Source of the DNA: Anaerolineales bacterium UBA2395
Lineage (GTDB): Bacteria > Chloroflexota > Anaerolineae > Anaerolineales > Villigracilaceae
NCBI GenBank assembly: GCA_002343775.1
Contig: DDSH01000013.1
Span: 22,948-86,947, forward strand
DNA: 64,000 nucleotides
Reading direction: 5' to 3'
In this document: piece by piece, positions 34,053-42,650 of the stretch
Layout: every line of letters starts with the position of its first letter
How positions within the stretch are numbered: the first letter of the stretch is position 1
Position numbers and translations under genes: made by a program
Notes under the pieces: model-generated
Database searches by the model: none
Told to the model about the DNA's origin: nothing
What the model saw: the letters and a program-made list of their open reading frames with translations, nothing else

Positions 34053-35755
34053 AAAAACTTCGCATCCTCATCATCCTGACCATCTTCCTTGCCATCCTGC
34101 TCCTGAGTGAAATGACAATGTCTACGACGCCAGTGTATGCCTCCAACGCAAACCTGCTCCTGACTCCCACACCCACTGTGACAGTCACAGTCACGCCGAC
34201 TCCACCCACGGGAGGTGGAGGAAATACCACAACCACCATCTCACAGATCTTCAATCACCTCATCTTCCCCGCCGAAACCATCTCCGAAGCCCTGGCGGGC
34301 ATCTTCGATAAAGCCGCCGACAAGGAAGTGCGCGCCATGAGTGAGGAGGTCGCTCGTTGGACACAGGTGGTCGGTGAGATTGTGCAAGCTCCGAGTCAGG
34401 GAGATTACAGCACGGTGGCACAGTCCAGTTTGCCGGTCGCGGCGGCATTGGCACCTGCCTTGTTTCTATTACGACTGGCGCTGTATCACTGGGGAAGGCT
34501 ACTCGGTGATGATGACAGTGGCTTGCGCGTGGTTGGGGATTGGGTTACTGCCGGTGTATTGGCGATTGCATCCGGTCCATTCTTGGATCTGATCGTCCGA
34601 CTCGGGTGGTGGATGGTTGGGAAAGTAATTGGTGAAACGGGAGGACTGGCGATCAGCTTCGTCGAGAACACTACAGCAACTTCCATTTTATTGGGTCTTG
34701 CCAACCAGACCTTCCTTGGCAGTTTACTCAACATCGGTCTATCGATTGGTTCGTTACTCGCCATCGGCGGGATGTTGTTTGCGTTTGCGTCCGCCAATGC
34801 CGTTCTTTTCATCCTCGCTGTTCTTGCTCCACCACTGGCTATTGCAAGTGTTCTGCCTCAAGCAACCTGGTTGCGTTCGTTATGGATGAAGGCAGTGATC
34901 CTGATCGCGCTTCTTCCCATTGTTGCGGGTGGAGTCTTCAAAGCAGGCATGGCCGCCAGCACCTGGATGGGTCAGCAGGGATTATTGTCTGCCATTCTAC
35001 GTGTGGTCTGGTTATGGGGCGCGACCGGATTGTTGCTGTCACTGGCAGGCATCCTGGGCAAAATGACCATCTCCACCACAGCAGATGCCTTTGGCGGGAT
35101 GATCAAGGCAGCGCAACAGATCGTTTCCATCGGGATGCTGGCTGCCAGCGGCGTGGGAGCCGCGGGAGCTGGTGCGGTTGGCGCGGCAGGAGCCACGACA
35201 GGTGCGGGCGCATCTGCAACATCTACTGCCACGAGTGGCCTCACCGGCGCGGAAGCCGCAATGAGTCATTTGAATGCAGCACAACAATTGACACAACAAG
35301 CCGGAAATTTGGAAGCAATGGGATTGCGTGCCCCGGCTGCCTATAATCGTTCCTTGGCACATGGGCATGAACTGGCGGCGCGGCAGGCGGAATTGGGGGA
35401 ACGGATGCAACGCTTCAATGGCGCGCCGCCCTCATCACCTTCGGATGATTTTGGTTTCTCGCCATCGGTGAATGCCTCCATTCAATCCCACTTCAACGGC
35501 TCCCCCCAGGAATTCCAGCAGGGCTTTCAAGCCATGTCCGCAGACATCTCTCAACATGGGATGGACCCGAATGTTTTCGCCGCTCAATACCCGCAGGAAA
35601 CGGCGCAGATGACACGAGCTTATCTGGATCATTCGGAAGAGATCATGACAGCACGTGATCCATTGATGCGCGCTTCTGAAATCGGCAACGCAACACGGGT
35701 GAAGGAGATACTCACATTCATGCCAAACTCCAGGGATGAAGAGGATCGCTCATGA
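34049..35755 (+). CDS. TrbL/VirB6-like T4SS membrane protein
   Basis: 568 residues from the ATG at 34049, which follows AAGGA and overlaps the upstream stop. It has a signal-like N-terminus, Thr/Pro linker (TPTPTVTVTVTPTPP), and six or so membrane helices over about residues 120-360 (for example LLNIGLSIGSLLAIGGMLFA). A Gly/Ala-rich stretch follows, then a long soluble polar C-terminus. This is the layout of TrbL/VirB6 inner-membrane channel subunits. It overlaps the next gene by 4 bases. The match is by architecture, not by a diagnostic motif. Confidence 0.72.
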   Translation: MKKLRILIILTIFLAILLLSEMTMSTTPVYASNANLLLTPTPTVTVTVTPTPPTGGGGNTTTTISQIFNHLIFPAETISEALAGIFDKAADKEVRAMSEEVARWTQVVGEIVQAPSQGDYSTVAQSSLPVAAALAPALFLLRLALYHWGRLLGDDDSGLRVVGDWVTAGVLAIASGPFLDLIVRLGWWMVGKVIGETGGLAISFVENTTATSILLGLANQTFLGSLLNIGLSIGSLLAIGGMLFAFASANAVLFILAVLAPPLAIASVLPQATWLRSLWMKAVILIALLPIVAGGVFKAGMAASTWMGQQGLLSAILRVVWLWGATGLLLSLAGILGKMTISTTADAFGGMIKAAQQIVSIGMLAASGVGAAGAGAVGAAGATTGAGASATSTATSGLTGAEAAMSHLNAAQQLTQQAGNLEAMGLRAPAAYNRSLAHGHELAARQAELGERMQRFNGAPPSSPSDDFGFSPSVNASIQSHFNGSPQEFQQGFQAMSADISQHGMDPNVFAAQYPQETAQMTRAYLDHSEEIMTARDPLMRASEIGNATRVKEILTFMPNSRDEEDRS

Positions 35756-36222
35756 CCCTAGCAGAAACCTTTGCGCTGGTCTCCTTTTCCATTTTCAGCT
35801 ATGCCGACCTGCGCTATCGCCTGGTTCAAGGAATCGAAGTCTTTCTGTTTGGAACGATCCTTTTGACATTTCCCGCCACACCCATTCAGACCGGGATCGT
35901 ACTGTTGGCATGTTTGTGGAGCATCTTCCGTAATCTATCCGGTTGGTTTGCCATACCCTTGTTGTTTTACCCACCTGTCTGGCCGGTGTTGTTCACCGGA
36001 TATGGGTATCGCAAGGGCATCATTGGCAGGGCAGATTTGCTTGCGATTAGCGGGCTTGCCTGTCTTTTTCCTTTACCTGCCGTATTGCTGTCTCTTCTGG
36101 GATTGGAACTCTGGCGCAGGCTTTGGATACGCAGACAACAAGGGAACATCCCTGCCCTGCCAGGTCTGTTGCTTGGATTGATCGTCTATCTCTTATTGCG
36201 TTTATTCCTACCGACTCCATAG
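35752..36222 (+). CDS. Prepilin-peptidase-like membrane protein
   Basis: 156 residues, about five helices. SYADLRYRLVQG and GRADLLAISGL resemble the two aspartyl motifs of A24 peptidases (DxR near the start; GxGD, here GRAD). If active, the locus has two prepilin peptidases; the Gly-to-Ala change in the second motif makes activity uncertain. The tail ends in a Leu-rich helix. Overlaps the TrbL-like gene by ATGA. Confidence 0.6.
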   Translation: MTLAETFALVSFSIFSYADLRYRLVQGIEVFLFGTILLTFPATPIQTGIVLLACLWSIFRNLSGWFAIPLLFYPPVWPVLFTGYGYRKGIIGRADLLAISGLACLFPLPAVLLSLLGLELWRRLWIRRQQGNIPALPGLLLGLIVYLLLRLFLPTP

Positions 36223-36268
36223 CGACACGAGCACACATCCCCCTTCCACAATTGAATAAGATGACCCC

Positions 36269-37078
36269 ATGCCACGCTCTGGAACTTTGGGCAATCCCCA
36301 ACCATACACTCCCTTTGGTGTCTTCGCTGGCCTGCCTTTCTGGGGCGGCGGCTTGACCTTGCTCGCCGCAGCGCCAGGAATCGGAAAGACTTCCTGGCTG
36401 CTGCGGATGATCTTCGAGTCTGCCTGCCTGCATATTCCATCTGCCATTGGCTGTTATGAACACACCCCGGAAGAATTGCGTTTTCGCCTGTTTCTGCAAA
36501 CAGAGGCAATGACTGATGGACCTCATACGCAACCATTACAACCCGTTGTGGAAGCAGCCCTGGCACGCGCCAGTGAAGCAGTATTGCTGTCGCTCAACTC
36601 ACGTGAGGATACCGTGCGCGCGTTGGAAGACATGCTAATCCATGATTACGCCTTCCCTGTCAAAGGACCAGCGCTGATCGCCGTGGATTACCTCAACCGC
36701 GTGCCTGTCGTTGGCTTGACCGGCATGATGAACGAAGAAGGTCGCAGCGGCGAAGCCGCAGCCGCGTTGCGTGAGATGGCACGTCATCATGGTTGGGCGG
36801 TCATCGCGGCAGCCGCCTTGAAATCCGAACGCTTCAACGATGGTGATGATCTGTCTGCTCTCCTTGGCGACGAACGAGTTCCGTATGAAGCGGACCGTGT
36901 GTTGGTGGTCAACCGCACCGGGGATGTCCGCGATTGCGGCTGCGCTCCGCTGGAAGTCCTGACCATCAAAGATCGCACCGGACCGGCACGGCGCTGGCCC
37001 ATGCAGTTCTGGGGTGAACGTTTCTATCCCGCGCTCGAAGCGGAATTCCATAAACATAATCCGATGGCATTGTCATGA
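36269..37078 (+). CDS. DnaB/KaiC-like RecA-fold ATPase
   Basis: 269 residues with Walker A AAPGIGKTSW (about 34-43), a Glu-containing strand CYEHTPEELRFR as in DnaB-type helicases, and Walker B ALIAVDYLNR (about 132-141). A later segment, GDERVPYEADRVLVVNRTG, resembles the DnaB/RepA H4 and DNA-loop region. Only the ATPase core is present, without a primase-binding domain. It may be the helicase of a mobile element or a motor for DNA handling in transfer. It overlaps the next membrane protein gene by 4 bases. Confidence 0.72.
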   Translation: MPRSGTLGNPQPYTPFGVFAGLPFWGGGLTLLAAAPGIGKTSWLLRMIFESACLHIPSAIGCYEHTPEELRFRLFLQTEAMTDGPHTQPLQPVVEAALARASEAVLLSLNSREDTVRALEDMLIHDYAFPVKGPALIAVDYLNRVPVVGLTGMMNEEGRSGEAAAALREMARHHGWAVIAAAALKSERFNDGDDLSALLGDERVPYEADRVLVVNRTGDVRDCGCAPLEVLTIKDRTGPARRWPMQFWGERFYPALEAEFHKHNPMALS

Positions 37079-37557
37079 GTGAAGTCACATCCCTTTTATT
37101 GACCTTCCTGCGCGAAGCCTGGGTTGCCCTGGCAGGCGCATTTGTCGCCTTCGCGTTGCTGGCGGGTATTGCCCAGATGTTGCGCGTGAGTTCCGCCTCT
37201 GTATTAGGCGCGAATCTTTGGGTGTGGGAATCCATATCTGCGCTGATTTCCATTCTGGTGTTGGGCTTGTTTGCCTTCCTTGGAATTCCGCAGATCGTTA
37301 GTGCCTTGCAGTCCTCATTACCCGGTGCAGGTGGGTGCGGACCGATCAGTGAATTGGGCACACTTGCTTCTGGATTGATCGGCGGATTAGCAGCCTTGCG
37401 AATGCTCAAAGCGGCATTCACGACGATGTTGTCCGCTTCGATCGGTGGTGCATCCTCATTTGCCAATGCTCTGATCGAAAGCGGTGAAGCGCTCTTTGGC
37501 ATGATCCTTGCCAGTGCCGCCATTCCTCTGGCTGCCTGGTTTCTCGGTACTTGTTGA
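37075..37557 (+). CDS. Membrane protein of the T4SS-like operon
   Basis: 160 residues with three or four hydrophobic helices (about 15-37, 48-75, 93-110, 134-155) and Ala/Gly/Ser-rich sequence. No motif recognised. It may be an inner-membrane channel component. Coupled to the ATPase gene by overlap and followed after 22 bases by the VirB2-like gene. Confidence 0.55.
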   Translation: MSEVTSLLLTFLREAWVALAGAFVAFALLAGIAQMLRVSSASVLGANLWVWESISALISILVLGLFAFLGIPQIVSALQSSLPGAGGCGPISELGTLASGLIGGLAALRMLKAAFTTMLSASIGGASSFANALIESGEALFGMILASAAIPLAAWFLGTC

Positions 37558-37579
37558 AAATTCAAAGGAGAAGATATTT

Positions 37580-37846
37580 ATGTTCGATCCCATCATGGAA
37601 CAAATTCTGGCGATTGCCCGCGACGCCTGGGCATTCATGGCAGGACTCTTGATCGTTGTGGCCTTGCTCGGTGGTCTGTATTTCATTCTGCAAGGCACAG
37701 CGGGTATGGCCTTCGGCGGCAGCCGCATGACCTCGATGGCAATCATTGGCGTCGTCGGTCTGGTCATTATCGTGCTGTTCGCCTTCCTCTTCCTGCCACA
37801 GTTGGGTGAGATGTTGAAGAACTTCCAACCCAAACCACCATTTTAG
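37580..37846 (+). CDS. VirB2/TrbC-like small membrane protein
   Basis: 88 residues from the ATG at 37580, chosen for its AAAGGAG ribosome site; a longer frame overlaps the upstream gene. Two close membrane helices (WAFMAGLLIVVALLGGLYF and MAIIGVVGLVIIVLFAFLF) linked by a short Gly-rich loop are the hairpin layout of VirB2 pilins. No cleavable signal is obvious. Confidence 0.65.
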   Translation: MFDPIMEQILAIARDAWAFMAGLLIVVALLGGLYFILQGTAGMAFGGSRMTSMAIIGVVGLVIIVLFAFLFLPQLGEMLKNFQPKPPF

Positions 37847-37853
37847 GAGTGTC

Positions 37854-38345
37854 ATGTTCAACGACCGTGATCTTGGCATCCTTGGCGCTGGCGCATTGCT
37901 GGCTGTTCTATGTTTATTCCTTCCGCTATCCTTCACCGGAAAGGTGGTGATCGGTTTTATGGTCTTGGTCGGGTTCATGGCGTTGGCACTTCTGCGCCTT
38001 GGACCCGACCGCGTCCCACCTGAAGTCTGGTTGATGCGTCGCTTTCGCTATTCGATGCAGACCCGGCAGTATGTCAACCAACAAGCAGCCACCCGCAAAA
38101 CAGAGGGCGATCCGTCTCCGTCCAAACAAAAGGCACAGCGTCCAACAGTGGAGCGTGAACGTCCTGCTCCTTCATACCAACCACAGATGCCGCAAATAAC
38201 CATGCGCCCTATTGACCTCGCATGGAACGAAGTCGGAGTCTATCCGCTGTTGACTGTCCTGCTGGGAGTTGTGGGAATTTATTTTGCAGTCTGGCTGGCA
38301 AACGGTGGCGCGCAGGAGCTCGCATTCTGGTTTACGTGGAGATAA
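37854..38345 (+). CDS. VirB3/PrgI-like membrane protein
   Basis: 163 residues: two helices near the N-terminus (about 8-26, 30-47), then RVPPEVWLMRRFRYSMQTRQ, a PrgI-like cytosolic segment, a Lys/Pro/Gln linker, and a third helix near the C-terminus. PrgI proteins are the VirB3 equivalent in Gram-positive conjugation. The order VirB2-like then VirB3-like fits T4SS gene order. It is 7 bases after the VirB2-like gene. Confidence 0.68.
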   Translation: MFNDRDLGILGAGALLAVLCLFLPLSFTGKVVIGFMVLVGFMALALLRLGPDRVPPEVWLMRRFRYSMQTRQYVNQQAATRKTEGDPSPSKQKAQRPTVERERPAPSYQPQMPQITMRPIDLAWNEVGVYPLLTVLLGVVGIYFAVWLANGGAQELAFWFTWR

Positions 38346-38346
38346 G

Positions 38347-39279
38347 ATGATTACGTTGATTTCAATACTTGGCGCCCTGGCGCTGGCAACTATCCCCATC
38401 GCCTTTGGCTGGCGTCGCACCGTGGACGAAGCGGGAATGGCGCGTGCGATGGGCATTGCGCAACCGAAGAAAAAATTCGATCCCGAAAAGTTTGCGCGTC
38501 AGACTGGAACAGGACTGGCGTTCAACCAGATCGCCTATGGCTTTCTGGCTTGGGTAGGTGGCGGACTGGCAGGCGGCATGTTCCTCGGATTCTTTCCTGC
38601 GATCCTATTTGCGATTGCAGGTGGCTTGCTGTACGCAGGAACACTTTCCGATAAACGCCAGGAATTTCGCTTGAAGCAGGCGAAAGATATTTTACGTGGC
38701 TTGGGTGTAGTGGAGACATTGTTATCACAAGGTAAGCCATTGGGAGATGCCCTCGATGATGCGGCGCAAGCAGTGGGACCGGATGGCAGGATGGTGCTGG
38801 GTGATTTAGTTGTGCGCTTACGGACTGCACCCGCCGATGAAGCGGCTTTAGCTGTCCGCGAATGGACAACCGCCTGGGACAATCCCGCCGTGGATATTGT
38901 TGCCACTTCATTATTAGCATCCATCGAAGGACGTATCGAGATCGGTCCGCTCGTTGCATCCCTGCGAAAGACTCTTGGAACAGTAGTTGAAGTCTTATCC
39001 CGCGCTCGTGCTGCAGCGAAAGGTGTGGAATGGCAGGCGCGTTTTCTTGCTCTTTTCCCTCCTGCCGTTTTGGTATTGATTGCCATCACCACTCCCGAAG
39101 TCGGGAAGTTGTATTCAGGCAATCCATTGTTTCTCTCGCCTGTCATCCTCGGTTCTGGTTTTTCCTACTGGCTCTCGATGCGCATGATCCGCAACGGCTT
39201 ATCTATTGAAGCCTCGATGGGCTTGCAAGCCGGACAGCAGGGCGAGATCCGCCTGGATCGTCTTGGGCGGGTCTTGTAA
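38347..39279 (+). CDS. GspF/TadC-like pilus-assembly membrane protein
   Basis: 310 residues from the ATG at 38347, one base after the preceding stop. Two N-terminal helices (GFLAWVGGGLAGGMFLGFFP, FAIAGGLLYAG), a T2SSF/GspF helical domain (QAKDILRGLGVVETLLSQGK, GDALDDAAQAV), and two C-terminal helices. TadB/TadC proteins act as the platform for pilus assembly; two are usual, here only one is seen. It overlaps the LytM gene by one base. Confidence 0.78.
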   Translation: MITLISILGALALATIPIAFGWRRTVDEAGMARAMGIAQPKKKFDPEKFARQTGTGLAFNQIAYGFLAWVGGGLAGGMFLGFFPAILFAIAGGLLYAGTLSDKRQEFRLKQAKDILRGLGVVETLLSQGKPLGDALDDAAQAVGPDGRMVLGDLVVRLRTAPADEAALAVREWTTAWDNPAVDIVATSLLASIEGRIEIGPLVASLRKTLGTVVEVLSRARAAAKGVEWQARFLALFPPAVLVLIAITTPEVGKLYSGNPLFLSPVILGSGFSYWLSMRMIRNGLSIEASMGLQAGQQGEIRLDRLGRVL

Positions 39280-39980
39280 TGAAAGGTTTCTTCCGATATT
39301 CCATTGCCTTGATGACCGCCCCGTTGTTATGCGGGGGGGCTTTGGTGGTGGGTTATGTCATGCTGGTAGTCCTGACCATTCCGCAACTCCCGGCATGGGC
39401 GCAGCCTGGTGTTGAACAGTGGTTGTTCGATATCCCCCAGTATGCAGAGACCAGCGACAACGGTTCGTATGGCAATTCGATTCCATCCGGAATGAGCGCT
39501 GTTCCCTTCGATGGCTATGTTGGACCCGGTTCTGATATCTATGGTTTGCCCTTGGAAGACCCCATTCCACATTGGGGTGATATCTATGACAAGCCATTAT
39601 TAGGATGTAAGTTCCAAGACCCACATTACCAGACCCATACTGGTAGTGACTTTCCCGTGAATGAAGGTACGCCGATTCATACGACCATCGCAGGCAAGGT
39701 CGTGTGGGCTGGCTCGAACGGTCCGTGGGGCAATCTGGTGGTGGTTGAGAATAATGGTTATCAGGTGTGGCTGGCGCATCTGAGCAACGTTCAAGTTATG
39801 GAAGGACAGATCCTGAATTACGGCGATGTCGTTGGATTGAGCGGCAACACTGGCAACAGCACCGGTGCGCATCTGCATTATGGCATTCGCCAGAAGACAG
39901 GCGAACAAAGCGCCGTCTGGCTGAACCCTCAAAACTATTTTACGGTTGATGAGTACATCAACATTGGATGTTCGGATTAA
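39279..39980 (+). CDS. LytM/M23 peptidoglycan endopeptidase, membrane-anchored
   Basis: 233 residues: N-terminal helix (about 8-35), a linker, then an M23 domain with the zinc motifs HTGSDFPV (HxxxD) and HLHYGI (HxH). Cuts peptidoglycan cross-bridges, opening the wall for a pilus or secretion channel, as in Gram-positive conjugation (VirB1-like role). All metal ligands are present. TAATG overlap with the TadC-like gene. Confidence 0.88.
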   Translation: MKGFFRYSIALMTAPLLCGGALVVGYVMLVVLTIPQLPAWAQPGVEQWLFDIPQYAETSDNGSYGNSIPSGMSAVPFDGYVGPGSDIYGLPLEDPIPHWGDIYDKPLLGCKFQDPHYQTHTGSDFPVNEGTPIHTTIAGKVVWAGSNGPWGNLVVVENNGYQVWLAHLSNVQVMEGQILNYGDVVGLSGNTGNSTGAHLHYGIRQKTGEQSAVWLNPQNYFTVDEYINIGCSD

Positions 39981-39983
39981 CCC

Positions 39984-41093
39984 ATGACCGTACGACTGGG
40001 TGATGTAACCTTCTCTGATTGGATCAGCCTAAAATTTGAAGGCGGCTATACTGATACCTTCATATTCGATATTGACGCCTTGAATGGATTGCCACCATTT
40101 GACTTTCATCCCCTCTTGCAGCGCCTGGTTGCCGAGTTGGATAAAAAAAGACCCGGTGCGTCTCTTTGGATCCGTGTGACATCTCCTGGGGAATGGTATC
40201 TGATGGAGGTCAAACGATCCATGACAGCCGGGTTTTCCATTCCATATGTTGTCACTTCAAAAGACAAGACACCGGATTATCGCAGTTTCTCTTTTGGTCC
40301 AAGATTATTTTCTTCTTCACTCCATCATCCTCCCAAGGTGGATGATGAGATCTCCAGTTTTTCTCGTGAAGAGTTGAAATGTCTCCAGGTTTTGACCAGA
40401 AACCGGAAAGGGATTGAGGAGGAGATCGCTTCCTTGACAGGTCTTCCTGAATCAATGACCTATGATGTTTTGCAAAGGCTTCAAAAGAGCAAAATGGTGG
40501 TATTCAAACTTGGCGGGCAGTTCCAAAAAGACAAGTCAAAGCCAAAGAAAATGGATCCGTACTGGATGTGGCATCCAACCCGTAAAGGAGTATCCGTTGC
40601 TTTACGCAGTTGGGGGGCATCAAATGGAGTAGATTTTAGCGGCGTGAAGGAATTGAACCCGCACTTAATTGGGACATCACATAGGACGAATTCCCGCAGG
40701 TGGCCGGCATGGTTACGATCCGCCTACCCACAAGTTGAAATATGGACGGGATGGACTGAAGTGCAACTTCCTGAAACGGCAGTGCGCCCTGATGCACTTG
40801 CCTGGGGTCGGATTCAGGGTTTCGAGACATTGTTCTGGCTGGAACTTGGAGATGGACATAAAAAAAGAAAAGATATAGAAAGAATAACCAGAATACGGCT
40901 GGCATCCGCACTAGAATTCTGCCAGCAGACAGGCGTCCGCCTTGTGTACGCCCAGGTAAGCCCAAAATGGGTACAGAAGGCGGCCGGTATGGCGCTCGGT
41001 CCCTTGCCACCGGATATGGCGGCGGTGATGGCAAATATACGCAGATTTGGGAAATTGCCGACGATTGAGTGGGGTATTGTAACCAGCATCTAG
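39984..41093 (+). CDS. Replication-relaxation-like protein (HTH plus nuclease-like C-terminus)
   Basis: 369 residues. A central helix-turn-helix-like segment (REELKCLQVLTRNRKGIEEE, then IASLTGLPESMTYDVLQRLQ) precedes a C-terminal region with AVRPDALAWGRI and FWLELGDGHKKRKDIERI. This D...ExD layout resembles the PD-(D/E)XK-like C-terminus of replication-relaxation proteins of conjugative elements. Assignment is tentative. It closes the T4SS-like operon; the next 140 bases are AT-rich and mark the shift into the defence island. Confidence 0.55.
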   Translation: MTVRLGDVTFSDWISLKFEGGYTDTFIFDIDALNGLPPFDFHPLLQRLVAELDKKRPGASLWIRVTSPGEWYLMEVKRSMTAGFSIPYVVTSKDKTPDYRSFSFGPRLFSSSLHHPPKVDDEISSFSREELKCLQVLTRNRKGIEEEIASLTGLPESMTYDVLQRLQKSKMVVFKLGGQFQKDKSKPKKMDPYWMWHPTRKGVSVALRSWGASNGVDFSGVKELNPHLIGTSHRTNSRRWPAWLRSAYPQVEIWTGWTEVQLPETAVRPDALAWGRIQGFETLFWLELGDGHKKRKDIERITRIRLASALEFCQQTGVRLVYAQVSPKWVQKAAGMALGPLPPDMAAVMANIRRFGKLPTIEWGIVTSI

Positions 41094-41222
41094 CTTTGAA
41101 TTGATAAAATTCGTAGAGAAGTTCATCGTATTTACTGAAACCTGAGTTTTGGCTGTTAAAATTTTTAATGTGATTGCCCTGGACTGTAAACGAAATAGCA
41201 GAGATAAGCAACTAGCGTGTAA

Positions 41223-41228
41223 TATAAT
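41223..41228 (+). promoter_or_regulatory. Consensus -10 box directly before the HEPN-motif gene
   Basis: TATAAT ends 7 bases before the ATG at 41236, so the transcript would have almost no leader. No good -35 or ribosome site is seen. Confidence 0.45.
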
Positions 41229-41235
41229 CAGACTA

Positions 41236-42573
41236 ATGGGCACACAGATTCGACTGTCTGAGATTTACAAATCCTTCGATAGTAGCATGCAGGCACTTTA
41301 TAAATTGCATATCGCTATTCAAGATTCATTGGGCGAAGATGAGTGGAAGGTAATTGAAGGGTACTATCAAGAAGTGTTTTCCTTGTTTGAAGGCTACGAC
41401 CCGCTTGAAATTCAAATGATATTGGAGCGTCTGATACAAATTGATATCGAGGACGAGACACTTAACTACAAAAAGATTTGGGAAGCTATTAATATTGACC
41501 CGAATGATGCCTTGAGGCTAGAGAATGACAGGGAAGTGTTTGTGAAAGAAATTCAAGATGGCTTGAAGGAATTCGCCATACATTCCCCTGAGAAGGCAAA
41601 CAAATTTTTCCGTGCATTCCTTAAGTCACAGCGTGAAGAACCACTCAAGAGTGAATTATCGCGTCACGGGTTGCTATTATCGGCGGCTAGCCAATTTGAA
41701 TTTTTACTATTACATTTACTGAGAGCATATTTTGTCTATCACGAGCATGACCTCGAGCTAAACGACAATTTCACGATTGAAGAATTAGACGACGAAATCA
41801 CACGAAGGGTTGGTAAAAGACTAAAGAGTTTTTCGATATTTGAAAAACTGGACTTTATTTCCAACAAATTTATTTTGCATGAAGGTTATGCCAGAGATGC
41901 ATTAAAAGAGATTTTTGAGAAACGAAATGTTTTTACACATCGAAGTGGACGTGCAGATGAAACTTACGTTCACTACAACAACAAGGTGCGTGTGGGGGAT
42001 AGATTAAGAATAAGTCAGAATTACATGAAATATGCCATAGAGTATTTGCACTTGTGGGGATTGGTAATGTGCATAAAGGTCTGGGAAAAACTAGATTTAC
42101 CAGATCAAAAGGAAATGGCAAAAACAGTATCGGCAACCGCAATGCAGCTAATCCGGGAACATCGTTACAATTTTTGTGCATCGGTATGCCAGCAGATCTT
42201 CGCTAACATCCACTTCGAATCTCATAACAGTAAAGACATACTAATGATAAATTATGCGATTTGCATGGATAAACTTGGGAACGAAAAACAAAAGTTGAAA
42301 ATCCTGGCAGGAATAAGACAAACCCCACGCGAATCAGTGCCAGGAATAGAAAAGTTTTCAAACCAAGAGCCATTTTTGTATGTAATACCTATGGCGGTAA
42401 ATGCGTTAATGGGGAAGAAACACTATGCTATTGAATTACTTGAAAGAGCAACCGATTCAAATCAGGTCACATTTTTAGATCTTGATTATTGGGTTATCTT
42501 TGATTACCTGGCTGACGAACCTCGCTTTCAGCAAATTAAGGAAAACTTAGAAGCCAAGGTGAAAATAGCATAA
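41236..42573 (+). CDS. Uncharacterised protein with HEPN-type R-x4-H motif
   Basis: 445 residues from the ATG at 41236; an upstream start would add an unsupported basic segment. Almost wholly helical. Around residues 225-240 the sequence EIFEKRNVFTHRSGRAD contains the RNxxxH pattern of HEPN ribonucleases (Arg, Asn, His). The C-terminal third looks like TPR-type helical repeats (YNFCASVCQQIFANI onwards). AT-rich codon use, unlike the T4SS genes to the left. At the edge of a DISARM island, an RNA-targeting defence role is plausible but unproven. Confidence 0.55.
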   Translation: MGTQIRLSEIYKSFDSSMQALYKLHIAIQDSLGEDEWKVIEGYYQEVFSLFEGYDPLEIQMILERLIQIDIEDETLNYKKIWEAINIDPNDALRLENDREVFVKEIQDGLKEFAIHSPEKANKFFRAFLKSQREEPLKSELSRHGLLLSAASQFEFLLLHLLRAYFVYHEHDLELNDNFTIEELDDEITRRVGKRLKSFSIFEKLDFISNKFILHEGYARDALKEIFEKRNVFTHRSGRADETYVHYNNKVRVGDRLRISQNYMKYAIEYLHLWGLVMCIKVWEKLDLPDQKEMAKTVSATAMQLIREHRYNFCASVCQQIFANIHFESHNSKDILMINYAICMDKLGNEKQKLKILAGIRQTPRESVPGIEKFSNQEPFLYVIPMAVNALMGKKHYAIELLERATDSNQVTFLDLDYWVIFDYLADEPRFQQIKENLEAKVKIA

Positions 42574-42611
42574 CCTTCCTGCTATAAAAACGAATCTTCT
42601 CAATTCACCTT

Positions 42612-42644
42612 ATGTGATCACATTATTGATATACACACTATAAT
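42612..42644 (+). promoter_or_regulatory. Operator/promoter of the WYL regulator gene
   Basis: The palindrome ATGTGATCACAT (42612-42623) covers the place of the -35; TATAAT (42639-42644) is 6 bases before the ATG at 42651. The same core, TGTGATCACAT, recurs at 43713-43723 before drmD. Autoregulation by the WYL protein and a nearly leaderless message are inferred. Confidence 0.65.
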
Positions 42645-42650
42645 TGTCTC

